From Diospyros lotus (Eukaryota > Streptophyta > Magnoliopsida > Ericales > Ebenaceae), in contig NC_068351.1 of the NCBI RefSeq assembly GCF_014633365.1, positions 5,504,879 through 5,568,878 of the forward strand: 64,000 bases of DNA. Reading direction: 5' to 3'. A program made the translations under genes and the position numbers. Each line of letters opens with the position of its first letter. The stretch's first letter is position 1. The notes beneath the pieces were generated by a model, which worked only from the letters and a program-made list of their open reading frames with translations, was not told where the DNA came from and did not search any database. This document shows positions 43,898 through 56,787 of this stretch, one piece after another.

Positions 43898-46119
43898 AAC
43901 ATGGGTATGGATACTGTAACAAACACAAGCATGGTAAGAGAATATGAGAGAATATGGTTTATACAAGCATAACACATATTCATTTTAAAAAGTAACAGGG
44001 AAATACCATCCAAAATTTATCAAGGCCAACAGTAAACCAATTTCAGCACACAAAACTGGCCTTATTCACTTCAAAGAGAAACTATTAAGATAAACAAAAT
44101 CAAAGTTCATGTCTTACCCTAGGATAAAGCCAACCAATTATTTTATTAGCTTTTTTGCGAAATAAAATTCTGTAAATGAAACCCCAAAAGGCAATGGTTG
44201 AAAAATGATATTCCTATCTCCAGGTGAATATGATTATAGAAGTTTCAAATAATAATTCCATATTTCTCAAATAAGAACAATACAGTAATATTTACTATGA
44301 AATGTAAATACAAATCCAATTCATCAAGTTTCCCCTACTGTTTGAGATCCAGATCTTAGAATCATCAACTTTGCAAGTTCCGAAACGAACAAAAAAAAAT
44401 CACAAAACTAGAGGATCAAAGGCTGAATAACTTTGGTTGTCTCATATGCTTAACTGTCCAACAATTTCTTAGCAAAAAATAAAAAATAAAATATTGTCCA
44501 ACAAGATATCATCCTCAACTTAGGGGTGATGCTTGGGAGTGGCCTTCCACTTTCCTAAGCAAATAATTATTTTCTCTTCTTGTGAAAAATTATTCATGAC
44601 ATTAACATTAAACATCAAATGAACCTTATTCAAAGCCGCTCAGTTCTTTAGCATTGACCAACTAACTATGCATAGGAAAACAACATAAACTTGAAGTGTG
44701 ATTCCATTTGCAATGGAAGTAACTACAACAAACAAAAAATGGTCCATCCTGCAAGTTATAACAATTTACTTCCAGACTCTCACTTTTGTTATCAGGATCT
44801 AGGAAGCCATTTCCATAAGATACTGAGGCTTCACTATCCAAGCCGTGTGCTGTATTTTAAGGTCCTGATAGAGTAAATTTAGGAAATCCTCTTCCATTCT
44901 TCTCAATCTAACGGTAGAGTAAAAGCTTATTCTTACGATTGTGTCTTTAGGGATGATTAAAAAATTATCACATACAGTTTCAACCTACTAGCATGTAGAA
45001 AGAAACTGCATATTCCTATTTATCTTCTACTAACATAGCTTGCAGAAGCTCTGGTCGAATGATTCCTTTTAGGATGAACACGGAAAACACACGCAATTGA
45101 TCACAAAAATCAAAAGAGAAAAGTGAACATAATATTTACAGTAGTTCAACAGCAAGGATAGCTACTTGCATTCGAGAAGGGAGAAGAGAAAATTTCCACC
45201 ATCAAGCAAAGTTGAAGAAGAGTGCAACAGTTGCACAATATCTCACCTTAATCCTAGAATTCGAAAATACATAAGAATAAATAGTAGTTCACACCCAAGG
45301 TACAACCCAAACATTATTTCAGGAAGGACCCACGAATCGGGCCACAAAAGAAAAAGAGTTAAAAGAATTTAAGACACTCTCCACAAAATCCAATCATAAG
45401 CAATTGAGATAGTTTCCGGATAACACACTGCATGTATCATGTATGTTTGCCAGTATTTGAATCGTCAAACTCTGGGCATAAAATTTCTGTGATAATCAAT
45501 TCTAGAGAGAACATTTCAACCAAATCCAGGTAAGTTTGGAACTTAACTCCGAACCCTAGCCAGTGTCTTGAACACTACTTCAGAAAGCCTTCCAGGTCTG
45601 GGTAATAATGTCCCAAACCACAAGGGGTTCATTAAAAATTCAAGAAATACTAACCAAGTATGTTCAATCGACCAGAAAATGAAGTAAGCATGACGGTCAT
45701 ATGGTGCTTGAGAAACAGAGACACGGTCCGACAGTGTCGCTCCACGTAGGCATTTTATCAAACACTTGGTGTCAACTTCAACAAAAAGGTTCTGGTGACA
45801 AATCAAACTCAGCAGATTAAATGATCTCGTAACAAACAGCCAACCAGAGTGAGATTACAAGAGAGAAAACAAGTGTGAGAGAGTTACCGTCAATTTGCCG
45901 TTCTGCGAGGCGGGGTAGTGCTGGTTGTGCGTTTGGGACCGCAGGAGGCAAGCTATTCAACATACACATGCAGATGTTTATGCTCTGTTTGGTCGTTGGT
46001 AAATAAATGGAAGGGAAGTAAAATTATAATAATTAAAGTAATGTTTTTATATACTTTACAAACTTAATGACTTATTGAGTTAAAATATACCTAATAACCT
46101 AAAATGTTAATATATATAA
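43898..46119. other. Unrecognised DNA in left arm, probably former genic or intron DNA
   Basis: Not retroelement-like. It reads as diverse, intron- or UTR-like sequence; the longest ORF is 87 codons on the minus strand (45806-45543) without recognised similarity. Its inverted copy is 47850-50031, where that ORF is not preserved, so coding is unlikely. Confidence 0.5.
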
Positions 46120-46790
46120 ATGACTTGATACAAAAGATGAAGAAAGGGATATAGATAAATTAGCTAAATCCGGAGAAAGAAAAACAAAGGATCTAAACCA
46201 AGTGAAATGCATAAAAGATGAAAACCAAAATGTATTAGTGAATGAGGGAGCGATTAAGGAAAGATGGAAGGAGTATTTCACAAAATTATTCAATGATGGT
46301 GGGAACACAAGAGTTAGTTTGGAACATTTTAGCAACTTTGAAGGGAACGTGAGCTATACATTTTATCAACGCATAAGTTCAAAAAAAAATAAGACAAGCA
46401 TTAAAAAAGATGAAAAATCATAAGGTGGTGGGATCAGATAATATACCAATAGAAGCATGGAAATGCATGGGAGAATAGGGCATCTCTTGGCTAACAAAAT
46501 CCGTCGAAGAGAAGATGAGAGAGACTAGACTAAGATGGTTTGGTCATGTGAGAAGAAAACTAAGAGACGCTCATGTGAGGAGAGTTGATGAAATGGAATA
46601 ATTAGTTAAAAAAAGAGATAGAGACAAACTCAACAAGACTTTGGGAGAGACATTAAAGTTTGATATGAAGTGTATGGGCCTAAATGAAGGTATGATAAAA
46701 GACAGAAATATATGAAAATCTAAAATTCATGTAGCCGACCCCACATAATGGGATAAAAACTGGATATGTTATTGTTGTTGTAACATTATA
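46120..46790 (+). mobile_element. RTE-type LINE fragment, internally deleted
   Basis: The RT N-terminal part (KCIKDENQNVLVNEGAIKER, WKEYFTKLFNDGGNTR, GISWLT) is joined at about 46505 to the far C-terminal part (EEKMRETRLRWFGHV, RDAHVRRVDEME) and to a 3' tail ending in TTATTGTTGTTG (46765-46781), typical of plant RTE elements. The internal deletion point coincides with the inner end of the inverted duplication. Confidence 0.8.
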
Positions 46791-47309
46791 TACATAGTTT
46801 TGGGTTTGAGTTTGAGGTCAGGTGTATCATCCCACTCTCTCATCCCAAATCCAATTTTTGGTGTCAGATTTTTCACCATCCCTTACTCAAATTGGAATTG
46901 ATTTGGGGAAAAACTCACTTTAATTAGGATGGATTTGGGAGGAAACTCGCGGGTCGGACACAAATTGTCATCCATATAAATGAGAGAGGAAAGGTTAAAA
47001 ATGCATGGTAAAATGTTTTATTTATCTCATTTTAATAATTTTTAAATATGGAAGAGGGTCATTTGCATTTAATATTATTTTTTATAAAGTATTAAAAATG
47101 ATATAATAGGTAATCATTATATAAAAATGGAAAATTAGTTTCCAAATGATTATATGATACAAATATATATAATCATATTTACCCTAAATTTATTTATGTA
47201 TAAAGTATTAAAAATAAAGATAAATTACACGACACTCTTGAGATTTAGCACAACCCCCCCTCCCCCCCCCCCCAAAAAAAAAACTCCTAATTTCTTAGAA
47301 ATGATAAAA
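46791..47309. other. Spacer of the inverted duplication, nothing recognised
   Basis: AT-rich, with poly-C/poly-A at 47256-47283. No gene recognised. Confidence 0.5.
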
Positions 47310-47478
47310 CACTACAAGAATTTTGGGTTTTAGCCTACAAGAATTTTGGGTTTTAGCGACGGAAATATTCTGTCGCTAAAGCCAAAAATTTGTTGCTAAA
47401 TCAATTTAGCTATGTATTGATTAAGCGACGGATTTTTGGTCGTCGCGAAAGTCATCGTCGCTAAATTGATTTTTCAAT
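47310..47478. mobile_element. CACTA-like terminus fragment
   Basis: CACTACAAGAATTTTGGG followed by a direct 22-bp repeat (CTACAAGAATTTTGGGTTTT twice) and several direct and inverted TTTAGCGACGG motifs. Resembles 27024-27610. It abuts the inner end of the right palindrome arm. Confidence 0.5.
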
Positions 47479-47830
47479 TTAGCTAGGAGATGCCTTATTC
47501 TCCCATGCATTTCCATGCTTCTATTGGTATATTATCCGATCCCACCACCTTATCACCTTATGATTTTTCATCTTTTTTAATGCTTGTTTTATTTCTTTTG
47601 AACTTATGCGTTGATAAAATGTATTGCTCACGTTCCCTTCGGAGTTGCTAAGATGTTCCAAACTAACTCTTGTGTTCCCACCATCATTGAATAATTTTGT
47701 GAAATACTCCTTCCATCTTTTCTTAATCGCTCCCTCGTTCACTAATACATTTTGGTTTTCATCTTTTATGCATTTTGGTTTTTCTTTTTTTGGCTTTAGC
47801 TAATTTATATATATCATTTTCTCCATCTTT
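47479..47830 (-). mobile_element. RTE LINE fragment (right arm)
   Basis: Minus-strand copy of the RT N-terminal piece (NEGAIKKRWKEYFTKLF, RISSKEIKQALKKM) of 46120-46504. The C-terminal part and tail are absent. Confidence 0.8.
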
Positions 47831-47849
47831 TGTATCAAGTCGTTTATAT

Positions 47850-50031
47850 ATATTAACATTTTAGGTTATTAGGTATATTTTAACTCATAATAAGTCATTA
47901 AATTTGTAAAGTATATAAAAACATTACTTTGATTATTATAATTTTACTTCCCCTCCATTTATTTACCAACGACTAAACAGAGCATAAACATCTGCATATG
48001 TATGTTGAATAGCTTGCCTCTTGCGGGTCCCCGACGCGCAACCAACACTGCCCCAGCTCACAAAACGGCAAATTGACGGTAACTCTCTCACACTTGTTTT
48101 CTCTCTTGTAATCTCACTCTGGTTGACTGTTTCTTTCGAGATCCTTTAATCTGCTAAGTTTGATCTGTCATCGGAACCTTTTTGCTGAAGTTGACACCAA
48201 GTGTTTGATAAAATGTCTACGCGGAGCGACTTTGTCGGACCGTGTCTCTGTTTCTCAAGCATCATATGACTGTCATGCTTACTTCGTTTTCTGGTTGATT
48301 GAACGTACTTAGTTAGTATTTCTCGAATTTTTAATGAACTCCTTGTGGTTTGGGACATTATTACCCAGACCCGGAAGGCTTTCTGAAGTAGTGTTCAAGA
48401 CACTAGCTAGGGTTCGGAGTTAAGTTCCAAACTTGCCTGGATTTGGTTGAAATGTTCTCTCTAGAATTGATTATCATAGAAATTTTATGCCCAGAGTTTA
48501 ACGATTCAAATACTGGCAAACATACATGATACATGCAGTGTGTTATCCGGAAACTATCTCAATTGCTTATGATTGGATTTTGTGGAGTGTCTTGAATTCT
48601 TTTAACTCTTTTTCTTTTGTGGCCCGATTCGTGGGTCATTCCTGAAATAATATTTGGGTTGTACCTTGGGTGTGAACTACTATTTACTCTTATGTATTTT
48701 CAAATTTTAGGATTAAGGTGAGATATTGTGCAGCTGTTGCACTCTTCTTCAACTTTGCTTGATAGTGGAAATTTTCTCTTCTCCCTTCTCGAATGCAAGT
48801 AGCTATCCTTGCTGTTGAACCACTGTAAATATTATGTTCACTTTTCTCTTTTGATTTTTGTGATCAATTGCGTGTGTTTTTCGTGTTCATCCTAAAAGGA
48901 ATCATTCGACCAGAGCTTCTGCAAGCTATGTTAGTAGAAGATAAATAGGAATATGCAGTTTCTTTCTACATGCTAGTAGGTTGAAGCTGTATGTGATAAT
49001 TTTTTAATCATCCTTAAAGACACAATCGTAAGAATAAGCTTTTACTCTACCGTTAGATTGAGAAGAATAGAAGAGGATTTCCTAAATTTACTCTATCAGG
49101 ACCTTGAAATACAGCACACGGCTTAGACAGTGAAGCCTTAGTATCTTATGGAAATGGCTTCCTAGATCCTGATAACAAAAGTGAGAGCCTAGAAGTAAAT
49201 TGTTATAACTTGCAGGATGGACCATTTTTTTTGTGTTGTAGTTACTTCCATTGCAAATGGAATCACATTTTAAGTTTATGTTGTTTTCCTATGCATAGTT
49301 AGTTGGTCAATTCTAAAGAACTGAGCGGCTTTGAATAATGTTCATTTGATGTTTAATGTTAATGTCATGAATAATTTTTCACAAGAAGAGAAAATAATTA
49401 TTTGCTTAGGAAAGTGGAAGGCCACTCCCAAGCATCACCCCTAAGTTGAGGATGATATCTTGTTGGACATTATTTTATTTTTTTGCTAAGAAATTGTCGG
49501 ACAGTTAAGTATATGAGGCAACCAAAGTTATTCAGCCTTTGATCCTCTAATTTTGTGATTTTTTTTTTGTTCGTTTCGGAGCTTGCAAAGTTGATGATTC
49601 TGAGATCTGGATCTCAAACAATAGGGGAAACTTGATGAATTGGGTTTGTATTTACATTTCATAGTGAATATTACTGTATTGTTCTTATTTGAGAAATATG
49701 GAATTATTATTTGAAACTTCTATGATCATATTCACCTGGAGACAGAAATATCATTTTTCAACCATTGCCTTTTGGGGTTTCACTTACAGAATTTTATTTC
49801 GTAAAAAAGCTAATAAAATAATTGGTTGGCTTTATCCTAGGGTAAGACATGAACTTTGATTTTGTTTATCTTAATAGTTTCTCTTTAAAGTGAATAAGGC
49901 TAGTTTTGTGTGCCGAAATTAGTTTATTGTTGGCCTTGATAAATTTTGGATGGTATTTCCTTGTTATCTTTTGAAATGAATATGTGTTATGCTTGTATAA
50001 ACCATATTCTCTCGTATTCTCTTACCATGCT
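47850..50031. other. Unrecognised DNA in right arm
   Basis: Inverted copy of 43898-46119; same comment. No ORF of note. Confidence 0.5.
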
Positions 50032-50373
50032 TGTCATGTACCGCCTAAATAACTAAGTGTAACCCGGGAGAGTAGGAGGGAAACAAAATAGCTAAATGCG
50101 CACATGCCTGTTGCAAGTGGCGTTGGTAGTTAGGATACAAGTTATACTTAGGCGGGAGAATTTCAATTGTTAAGGGAAGATTAGTATAAATAGAGACTGA
50201 TCTCATCAAGGAGAGCATGAATGAATTGAATCTCGAATTTCCCTCTTAATCTCCTTCTCTTACTTTCTCTCTCTCTCTTTCTTCTTCTTTGATCAAGTCT
50301 CCTACATAACTCTCCAGAATTCCTTGCGGAATTCTTGAAATATCTTTGTCAGATCTGTTAGTTAAACCTGACA
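50032..50373 (+). repeat. 5' LTR of chromovirus A
   Basis: TGTCATGTACC...AAACCTGACA, 342 bp. TATA-like AGTATAAATAGAG at about 50183-50195. PBS TGGTATCAGAGTC (iMet type) at 50377-50389. Confidence 0.85.
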
Positions 50374-50426
50374 ATCTGGTATCAGAGTCGATCCAGGCCA
50401 GTTTCGCTTATTGTGAATTCAGAAGG

Positions 50427-51865
50427 ATGGCGGAGGGTATGAGGATGAAGAACATGGAGATGCAGCTACAACAATTTGACTCCATGGTATTGGATCTGCA
50501 GGCGAGAGTGGATCAGTTGGAGCTTGGATCCAATCGCAACCATGAAGCGATCATATCTATTGATCGCAAATTAGATGGAGCGGTCAGTCAAATTCGTGAG
50601 GAAGTGGGAGTGCAGATCAGGGAGCAATTGCAGGGGTTTATGGTGATGTTTGCTCGTCAATACTCGATAAGTTTATCTCTCGATTTTCTTCCTAGAGAAA
50701 GAGTAGAACCAATTATTCCCAATCATGGGATGAGTTAAAGGAGGCCAGAAACATTCGAAATGGAGAAGGAGCCGATGGGAATGGGGGAAAATGTAGTAGG
50801 AAGAAGGTAGGGAATAATTGGGGGCCAAGACCATTCGGGAATTCCTATGCCTAAATTGGATATTCTCATGTTTGACGAAAACACCCCTTGATGGTGGGTT
50901 AGGAGGTGTGAAAGAGCTTTTGAATGGTATGGAGTATCGGAGCAATAGAGGGTGGCTCTAGCTGCAACTTATCTCAACGATGCAGGGGATGATTGGTATT
51001 AAGGATGGGTTAAGGTGAAAGAGGAATGCCATTGGGCTGAGTTCGCAGAGGAATTATGTGAGAAGTTCGGAGAAAGGGGAATGACTAATGTAGTAGAAGA
51101 ATTCGACAAGGGGGATCAGTGGCGGATTATCAAAGGAGGTTTGAGGAGTTAAAGGTATTGATGCTCAACCACAATCCTTATCTCACAGAGGCTTATTTTG
51201 TCTCGAGCTTTATAAGTGGGTTGAGTGAAGAATTAAGACCTATGGTGAAGGTTTTACAACCAAAGACCCTCAAACATGCCACAAATAGTGCAATGTTACA
51301 TGAGCTGACAATGGAAGCGCTTATGAAGAAGCAAATGCTGATGAATAGGGGAGGAACACACAATGTGTTGACTCCCGTGGGAAAGAATCAAGGAAGAGAG
51401 GTTTTCAGGGGAGTTCAAGAGGTGAAGAGCTTGCCATCTCTAGGCCCTAAATTACAAGGAGATAGGCTAATGGAACAAAGTAGGCAGGCTAACCTTTGCT
51501 TCAAATGTGGGGATAGGTACTTCCCCGAGCATCTGTGCAGGAAGCAACTGCTGCTACTGGAAGGCGAAGATGAGAGTATGGAAGAGGAGGATGTAACAGA
51601 AATACCTGATGAAGGAGAGGAAGATAAAGGTGAAATTTCATTGCATGCCTCGTGGGGATTGGCCAATAATAAGATCATTAAGGTGGAAGGGAGAGTGGGA
51701 GAATACAAGTTGATGATCCTCATAGACAGTGGGAGTACCCACAATTTCTTGGATGAAGGAATTGCACAAAAGTTGAAATGTCCCCTAATTAGTACACAAC
51801 CTCTCACAGTGACTATAGCAAACGGGAGTAAAGTGGTGAGTAGATCAGCATGTGCGGGTTTTTGT
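50427..51865 (+). pseudogene. Gag and protease start of chromovirus A
   Basis: ATG at 50427. The N-terminal coiled part (DSMVLDLQARVDQLELGSN) stops at TAA 50736. The capsid part is read in changing frames to 51118. Then an open stretch 51119-51865 holds DYQRRFEELKVLMLNHNPYL, a knuckle CFKCGDRYFPEHLC (near 51500), and the protease LIDSGSTHNFLDEG (about 51718). It is cut at FCWVMQ by a LINE. Confidence 0.8.
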
Positions 51866-52975
51866 TGGGTAATGCAACAACAACATATTCAGCCTTTATT
51901 CCACTATGTGGGGTCGGCTACATGAATTCTAGACTTCCATGTATTTCTGTCTTTTGTCATATCTTCATTTAGGCCCATATACTTCATATCAAACTTTAAT
52001 GTCTCTCCCAAAGTCTTCTTGGGTCTGCCTCTACTCTTTTTGACTAATTATTCCATTTCATCAACTCTCCTCACATGAGCGTCTCTTGGTCTCCTTCTCC
52101 CATGACCAAACCATCTTAGTCTAGTCTCTCTCATCTTCTCCTCTATTGGCAGTACTCCTACATTATTACGAATAATCTCATTTCTAATTTTATCTTTTCT
52201 TGTATGGCCGCACATCCATCTTAACATTCTCATCTCCGCTATACTCGTCTTTTGCTCATGCTGGTATTTGATTGCCCAACATTCTGAGCCATACAACATG
52301 GCTGGTCTTATAGCTGTTCTATAGAATTTTCCTTTCAGTTTTAATGGGATTTTTACTATCATATAACATCCCTCATGCATTTCTCCATTTTAGCCAACCT
52401 GCCTTAATTCTATGCGTGACATCCTCATGAATTTTTCCATCTTTTTGAATCACTGATCACAAATATCAAAAATGGTCTTTTCTTTGTAAGATTTGGTCTT
52501 CCAATTTTATTATAACATCATCCACTCTTGCATTATTACTAAATTCACCTTCCATATATTATGTTTTCTTTTTACTTAATTTAAATCCCTTAGATTCTAA
52601 ATTGTTTCTCCACAATTCAAGCTTAGTGTTCACTCTCTCTTTTGTTTCATCCACCAACACTATGTCATTTGCAAATAGTATACACCATGCCACCTCTGTC
52701 TGAATGTGTTTAGTTAATTCATTCATTACTAAAACAAATAAGTATGGACTTAGTGCATAATCTTGATGTAGTCCAATTGTAATTTGAAATGGTTTAGTAT
52801 CTCCTCCACATGTTCTAATTCTTGTCTCTGCACAGTGATATATGTCCTTAAGGGCTTGTATATATTTGTCTAGAGTTCATGTTTTGGATCCAACTAGGTT
52901 TTACGTTGGCTGTCGGCTATCTAACACAACTCTCCTCTTTTCTTCGGGCTTGGGACCGGCAGTGGATAACATCCC
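51866..52975 (-). mobile_element. RTE-type LINE, 5'-truncated, in chromovirus A
   Basis: Minus strand, with the 3' end (CAACAACAACATATTC on the plus strand) at 51866. The RT C-terminal part (LKGKFYRTAIRPAMLYGSEC, EMRMLRWMCGHTRKDK, EEKMRETRLRWFGH) is at 52380-52048. The remaining RT up to about 52840 is decayed ([20 protein letters not shown]). The right edge is uncertain: protease of the host resumes as VLGADWMKHVSP near 52985. Confidence 0.75.
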
Positions 52976-53023
52976 CAGGCGGAGTTTTAGGTGCGGATTG
53001 GATGAAGCATGTGAGTCCCATAT

Positions 53024-53321
53024 TGTCAAGTCTCGAATCTGAGACTTGGGCAATTTTGGAAGAGCCGAGGAATTTAAGAAAGAGAAAGGGAGGGAGAATT
53101 TGAATTAGAGAGAAAGAGATGAGAGGGAAAGATTCGAAGGTATTCATTGATAGATCCCATCCTCACATACACTGCCTTTTATAAGCTAACCTCCTGGTTG
53201 TTATTGTAACCAATTGCCTACAAGTGGCCTAGGCGGAACCGCCAATCACATGCCTTCGGTTATTATAGCTATAGCTATGCATCTATAAGTTTATTACACT
53301 TATGCCATTAGGCTTGTGACA
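53024..53321 (-). repeat. 3' LTR of chromovirus B
   Basis: 298 bp. It differs from the 58025-58333 copy by short indels (for example GGGCAA near 53046 and a missing segment near 53130). Confidence 0.9.
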
Positions 53322-55320
53322 ATCCCTGCCCCTTAAAATCTTCCTTGTCCCCAAGGAAGTTGAGTAATTGAGCAGCTCGTGGAAATTGATTCAACAACTG
53401 GGGTAGATATTCCCAAGTGGTATTCTCAGGGTATCGATTGGGCCATTGGACCAACACTTGGATGAGGGGCAAGGGGCCTTGGTGGACTACCCGTCGGTCG
53501 ATGATAGCTAGTGGTTCTATTGCTCCGTCGGTCTTTTCAACGGCAGGAGGCGATTCTGAGCTCACAGCAGCATTAGGCTCGATGTACTTCTTCAGGAGAG
53601 ACACATGAAATACGGGATGGCATTCCACGTTGGGAGGTAACTGCAGCTTGTAGGCGACTTGACCCACCTGTTCCAAGATGTGAAATGGTCTGAAGTACTT
53701 AGGACTGAGCTTGGTGGGGGTGGTAGCAGAGAATGAGGGCTGTAGGAAGCGTCTGACCTTTAGAAAGACCTTATCGCCTACTTCAAAATTTCGATCACTT
53801 CGTTTGCGGTCTGCGACCTGCTTCATTATGTTGTTAGCGATAGCCAACTCTTGTTTGAGTATTGAAATCATCTCCTGCCTGTCTTGCAAATATTTTGCTG
53901 CATTAGTTCGCGCTCTGTTGATACCCGTTATGGCAAGCATTGTAGGTGTCTGGTATCCAAATAGAGCCTCAAAAGGAGTCTTCTTGATGATGCTATGGTA
54001 AGTTTTATTGTACCACCACTGAGCTAATGATAGCCACTTACCCCAACTCTTAGGCCGAGCAAAACACATACATCGCAAGTAAGATTCCAAACATTGGTTG
54101 ACTTTTTCGGTCTGCCCATCTGATTCAGGATGGTATGCTGATGACATATGTAGACTCACCCCTAAGTTCTTGAACAATTCTTGCCAGAAGTGACTGGTAA
54201 ATATTTTGTCTCGATCCGAGACAATGGACTTAGGTAGTCCATGCAATTTGGCCACTGTGTCAATGAACACTCGGGCAATTTCTTGGGCTGTGAATGGATG
54301 TGTGAGGCCAATGAAGTGAGCAAATTTGGTCAGCTTGTCAACCACCACGAGGATTGCATTTCGGCCTTCTGATTTGGGTAGGCCCTCGATAAAATCCATG
54401 GATATCTCTTCCCACGCTTGATCCGGTATAGCTAGTGGTTGTAACAATCCTGGATAAGCCACTTGTTCATGTTTGCAGCGTTGGCATGTCATGCAAGTTG
54501 CCATAAATTCCATAACTTCTTTTTTGAGGCCTGGCCAAAAGAACATCTGGCGAACTCGGTAGTAAGTAACTCTAACCCTTGAGTGCCCGCCTAAAGGAGA
54601 ACTATGTAGTGCTTGTAAGATTTTGGATTTTAGTTCCTTGTCATTTCCCACGACTAATCTGCCCTTAAACCTGATTAGGCCATTAGACATAGAATACCCT
54701 TGTTCATTGGTATGCCGGATTGCCAACTGAGTTTGGAGGGACTTAATCCATTCGAACTTCTCATAGCTGTCAGTAACTTCCTTGACCCAATCCGGTACCA
54801 CTGCGGTAATGGCCTTACATTCCCCTTCTTCTGATCTTCGTGACAGAGCATCTGCCACAATGTTCTCCTTCCCTTTCTTATATTGTATCACATAATTCAG
54901 GCCCAACAATTTTGATATTCCCTTCCTTTGCAGGTGCGTATGCAACTTTTGTTGCAAAAGGTGTCTTAGGCTGTCATGGTCGGTCTGTATTATAAAGGGG
55001 GCTCCTTCCAAATAGTGTATCCATTTGTCGATAGCTATGATCATGGCTAGCAATTCTTTTTCACACACACTCAGCCCCCGGTGTCGAGCAGCCAGTGCTT
55101 GGCTGATGTATGCTAAGGGTCTTCCTTCTTGTGTCAACACTGCTCCGACCCCAAGGTCACATGCATCAGTCTCCACCACAAAGGCCTTAGAGAAATCCGA
55201 CAATGCCAGAACCAGGGCTTGTGTCATTGCTTTTGTAAGGGTGTTGAAAGCATCTTCAGCTTGAGAATTCCATCCGAAATTGTCCTTCCTAAGTAACTCA
55301 GTCAATGGCTTACTGATCAC
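53308..55320 (-). pseudogene. RNase H, integrase and chromodomain of chromovirus B
   Basis: 670 open codons. RNase H: FVVETDACDLGVGAVLTQEG, CEKELLAMIIAIDKW and IQTDHDSLRHLL, with the catalytic acids kept. Integrase: zinc-binding HHCC (HSSPLGGHSRVRVTYYRV to CMTCQRC), DDE core with MDFIEGLP, SIVSDRDKIF and SDGQTEKVNQ. Late GPY-like segment KLSPKYFRPFHILEQVGQVA, then QVLVQWPNRYPENTTWEYLP, a chromodomain-like end that in chromoviruses directs integration to marked chromatin. It is separated from RT by a single in-frame TAG at 55330-55332. Confidence 0.9.
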
Positions 55321-55329
55321 TCCATAATT

Positions 55330-56787
55330 CTATATAAACCTTCTATAATACCCTGTTAAGCCCAGAAATCCCCCCAGCTCCTTTATAGACGAAGGCTTAG
55401 GCCATTCTAACATTGCTGCAACTTTACTGGGGTCTGTACTGACTCCTTGGTCGGAAATGATATGCCCTAGATAATCCACCTCATTCTTTGCAAAGGAACA
55501 TTTGGAGAGTTTAACAACCAGTTGGTTAAATTTCAGGATTTCAAATGTGGTTTTAAGGTGGGATAAGTGTTGTTTGAGGTTAGGGCTATAAACTAAAATG
55601 TCATCAAAGAATACTAGGATAAATTTCTGCAAGTATGGGGCAAATAGGTGGTTCATAAGGGCCTGAAAAGTGGCTGGGGCATTGGTGAGTCCAAATGGCA
55701 TCACCCGAAATTCATAGAGGCCTTGGTGTGTTCTGAAGGTTGTTTTATGGATGTCGGCAGGGTTCATCCTGATTTGATGATACTCTGCTCTTAGGTCTAA
55801 TTTAGTAAAGATGACAGCCCTATTCAATTCATCAAGTAGATCTTCAATCAAGGGAATGGGGAATTTGTTTTTCACAGTAAGGTCATTTAGCTGTCTATAG
55901 TCTATGCAAAAGCGCCAAGTACCATCTTTCTTTTTGACGAGAAGTACGGGAGATGCGAAAGGGCTTTGACTAGGTTGGATAATGGAAGCATGGAGCATGG
56001 TTCTGACCTGTTTTTCAATTTCAGCCTTCTGATAAGGGGGGTAACGGTAGGCTCTGGCATTTACTGGCTCGGAATTGGGTTTCAAAGGTATTGTATGATT
56101 AAACAGGCGGTTTGGGGGTAGGGTGTGTGGTTCTACAAATAATTCCTTGAATTCCATAAGCAATGGGCGTAATACAGGAGGGAAGGTTACCTTTGCAAAG
56201 AGGTCGGTGGCAGTAGAGTCCTCCTGATCATCTTTCTCCATGGCTTGAATGGAGAATAGCTGGGATATCTGCCCTTTCCCTTTCATTAACAGCTTACGTA
56301 ACTTTTTTCCTGTAATCACCTTGCATTCCCCTACCTCGAGGCACCCTTTTAAAGTCAGATTCCTTCCTTTCAAATCCAATGTGACTTCCAATTTATTGAA
56401 GTCGAAGGTCAGAGGGCTGACTGTTCTCATCCAATCCACCCCAAGGACGATATCACAGCCTCCTAGTTCCAAAATTCTCAGATCCGTAGAGAACTCTTCC
56501 CCTTGCATCAGCCATTTAAATCCCACACTCTTATAATTGCTGTACATTTTATTGCCGTTGGCTACAGTTATGAATAAGGGGGCAATATTCACGAGAGTGC
56601 AACCTAATTCAGTGGCAGATGTTTCATTGAGGAAGCTGTGGGTGCTGCCACTGTCAATTAGCACCATTATCCTTCTCTTGCCCACTCTGCCTTCAACCTT
56701 AATGATTTGCTCCGCATGTCCCCCTAAGTGCATGAAACAAAATTTCCCCTCCTTCACCGACAAGATCACAATGGGGGGTCTCTTCAT
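55330..56787 (-). pseudogene. Protease and RT of chromovirus B
   Basis: 485 codons. Protease LIDSGSTHSFLNETSATELG (about residues 44-63) and CDIVLGVDWMRTVSP. RT: FASPVLLVKKKDGTWRFCID, YRQLNDLTVKNKFPIPLIED, catalytic FFDDILVYSPN, LGHIISDQGVSTDPSKV and LGLTGYYRRFI. All RT core motifs are present. It ends at a TAG, with RNase H following in the same frame. It overlaps the gag frame at 56699-56787, where a frameshift separates gag from pol. Confidence 0.9.

Larger units (their letters stand above)
42643..46504. repeat. Left arm of large inverted duplication
   Basis: 3.86 kb reading, inverted, as 47479-51264. Order from outside inward: chromovirus gag, PBS, LTR, unrecognised flank, RTE LINE piece. 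Matches are close, with scattered substitutions and small indels; the left arm has about 26 bp more just outside the LTR (about 43898-43925). Confidence 0.9.
47479..51264. repeat. Right arm of large inverted duplication
   Basis: 3.79 kb, inverted copy of 42643-46504. On its outer side it continues without a break into the rest of chromovirus A (gag, protease), so the right arm is probably the source copy and the left arm a truncated inverted duplicate. Confidence 0.9.

Noticed and set aside
45543..45806. 87-codon ORF in the left arm as a gene
   Set aside because: Not preserved in the inverted copy in the right arm and not similar to a family I know.
53711..54001. Plus-strand ORFs within element B
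   Set aside because: Shadows of the minus-strand integrase frame.
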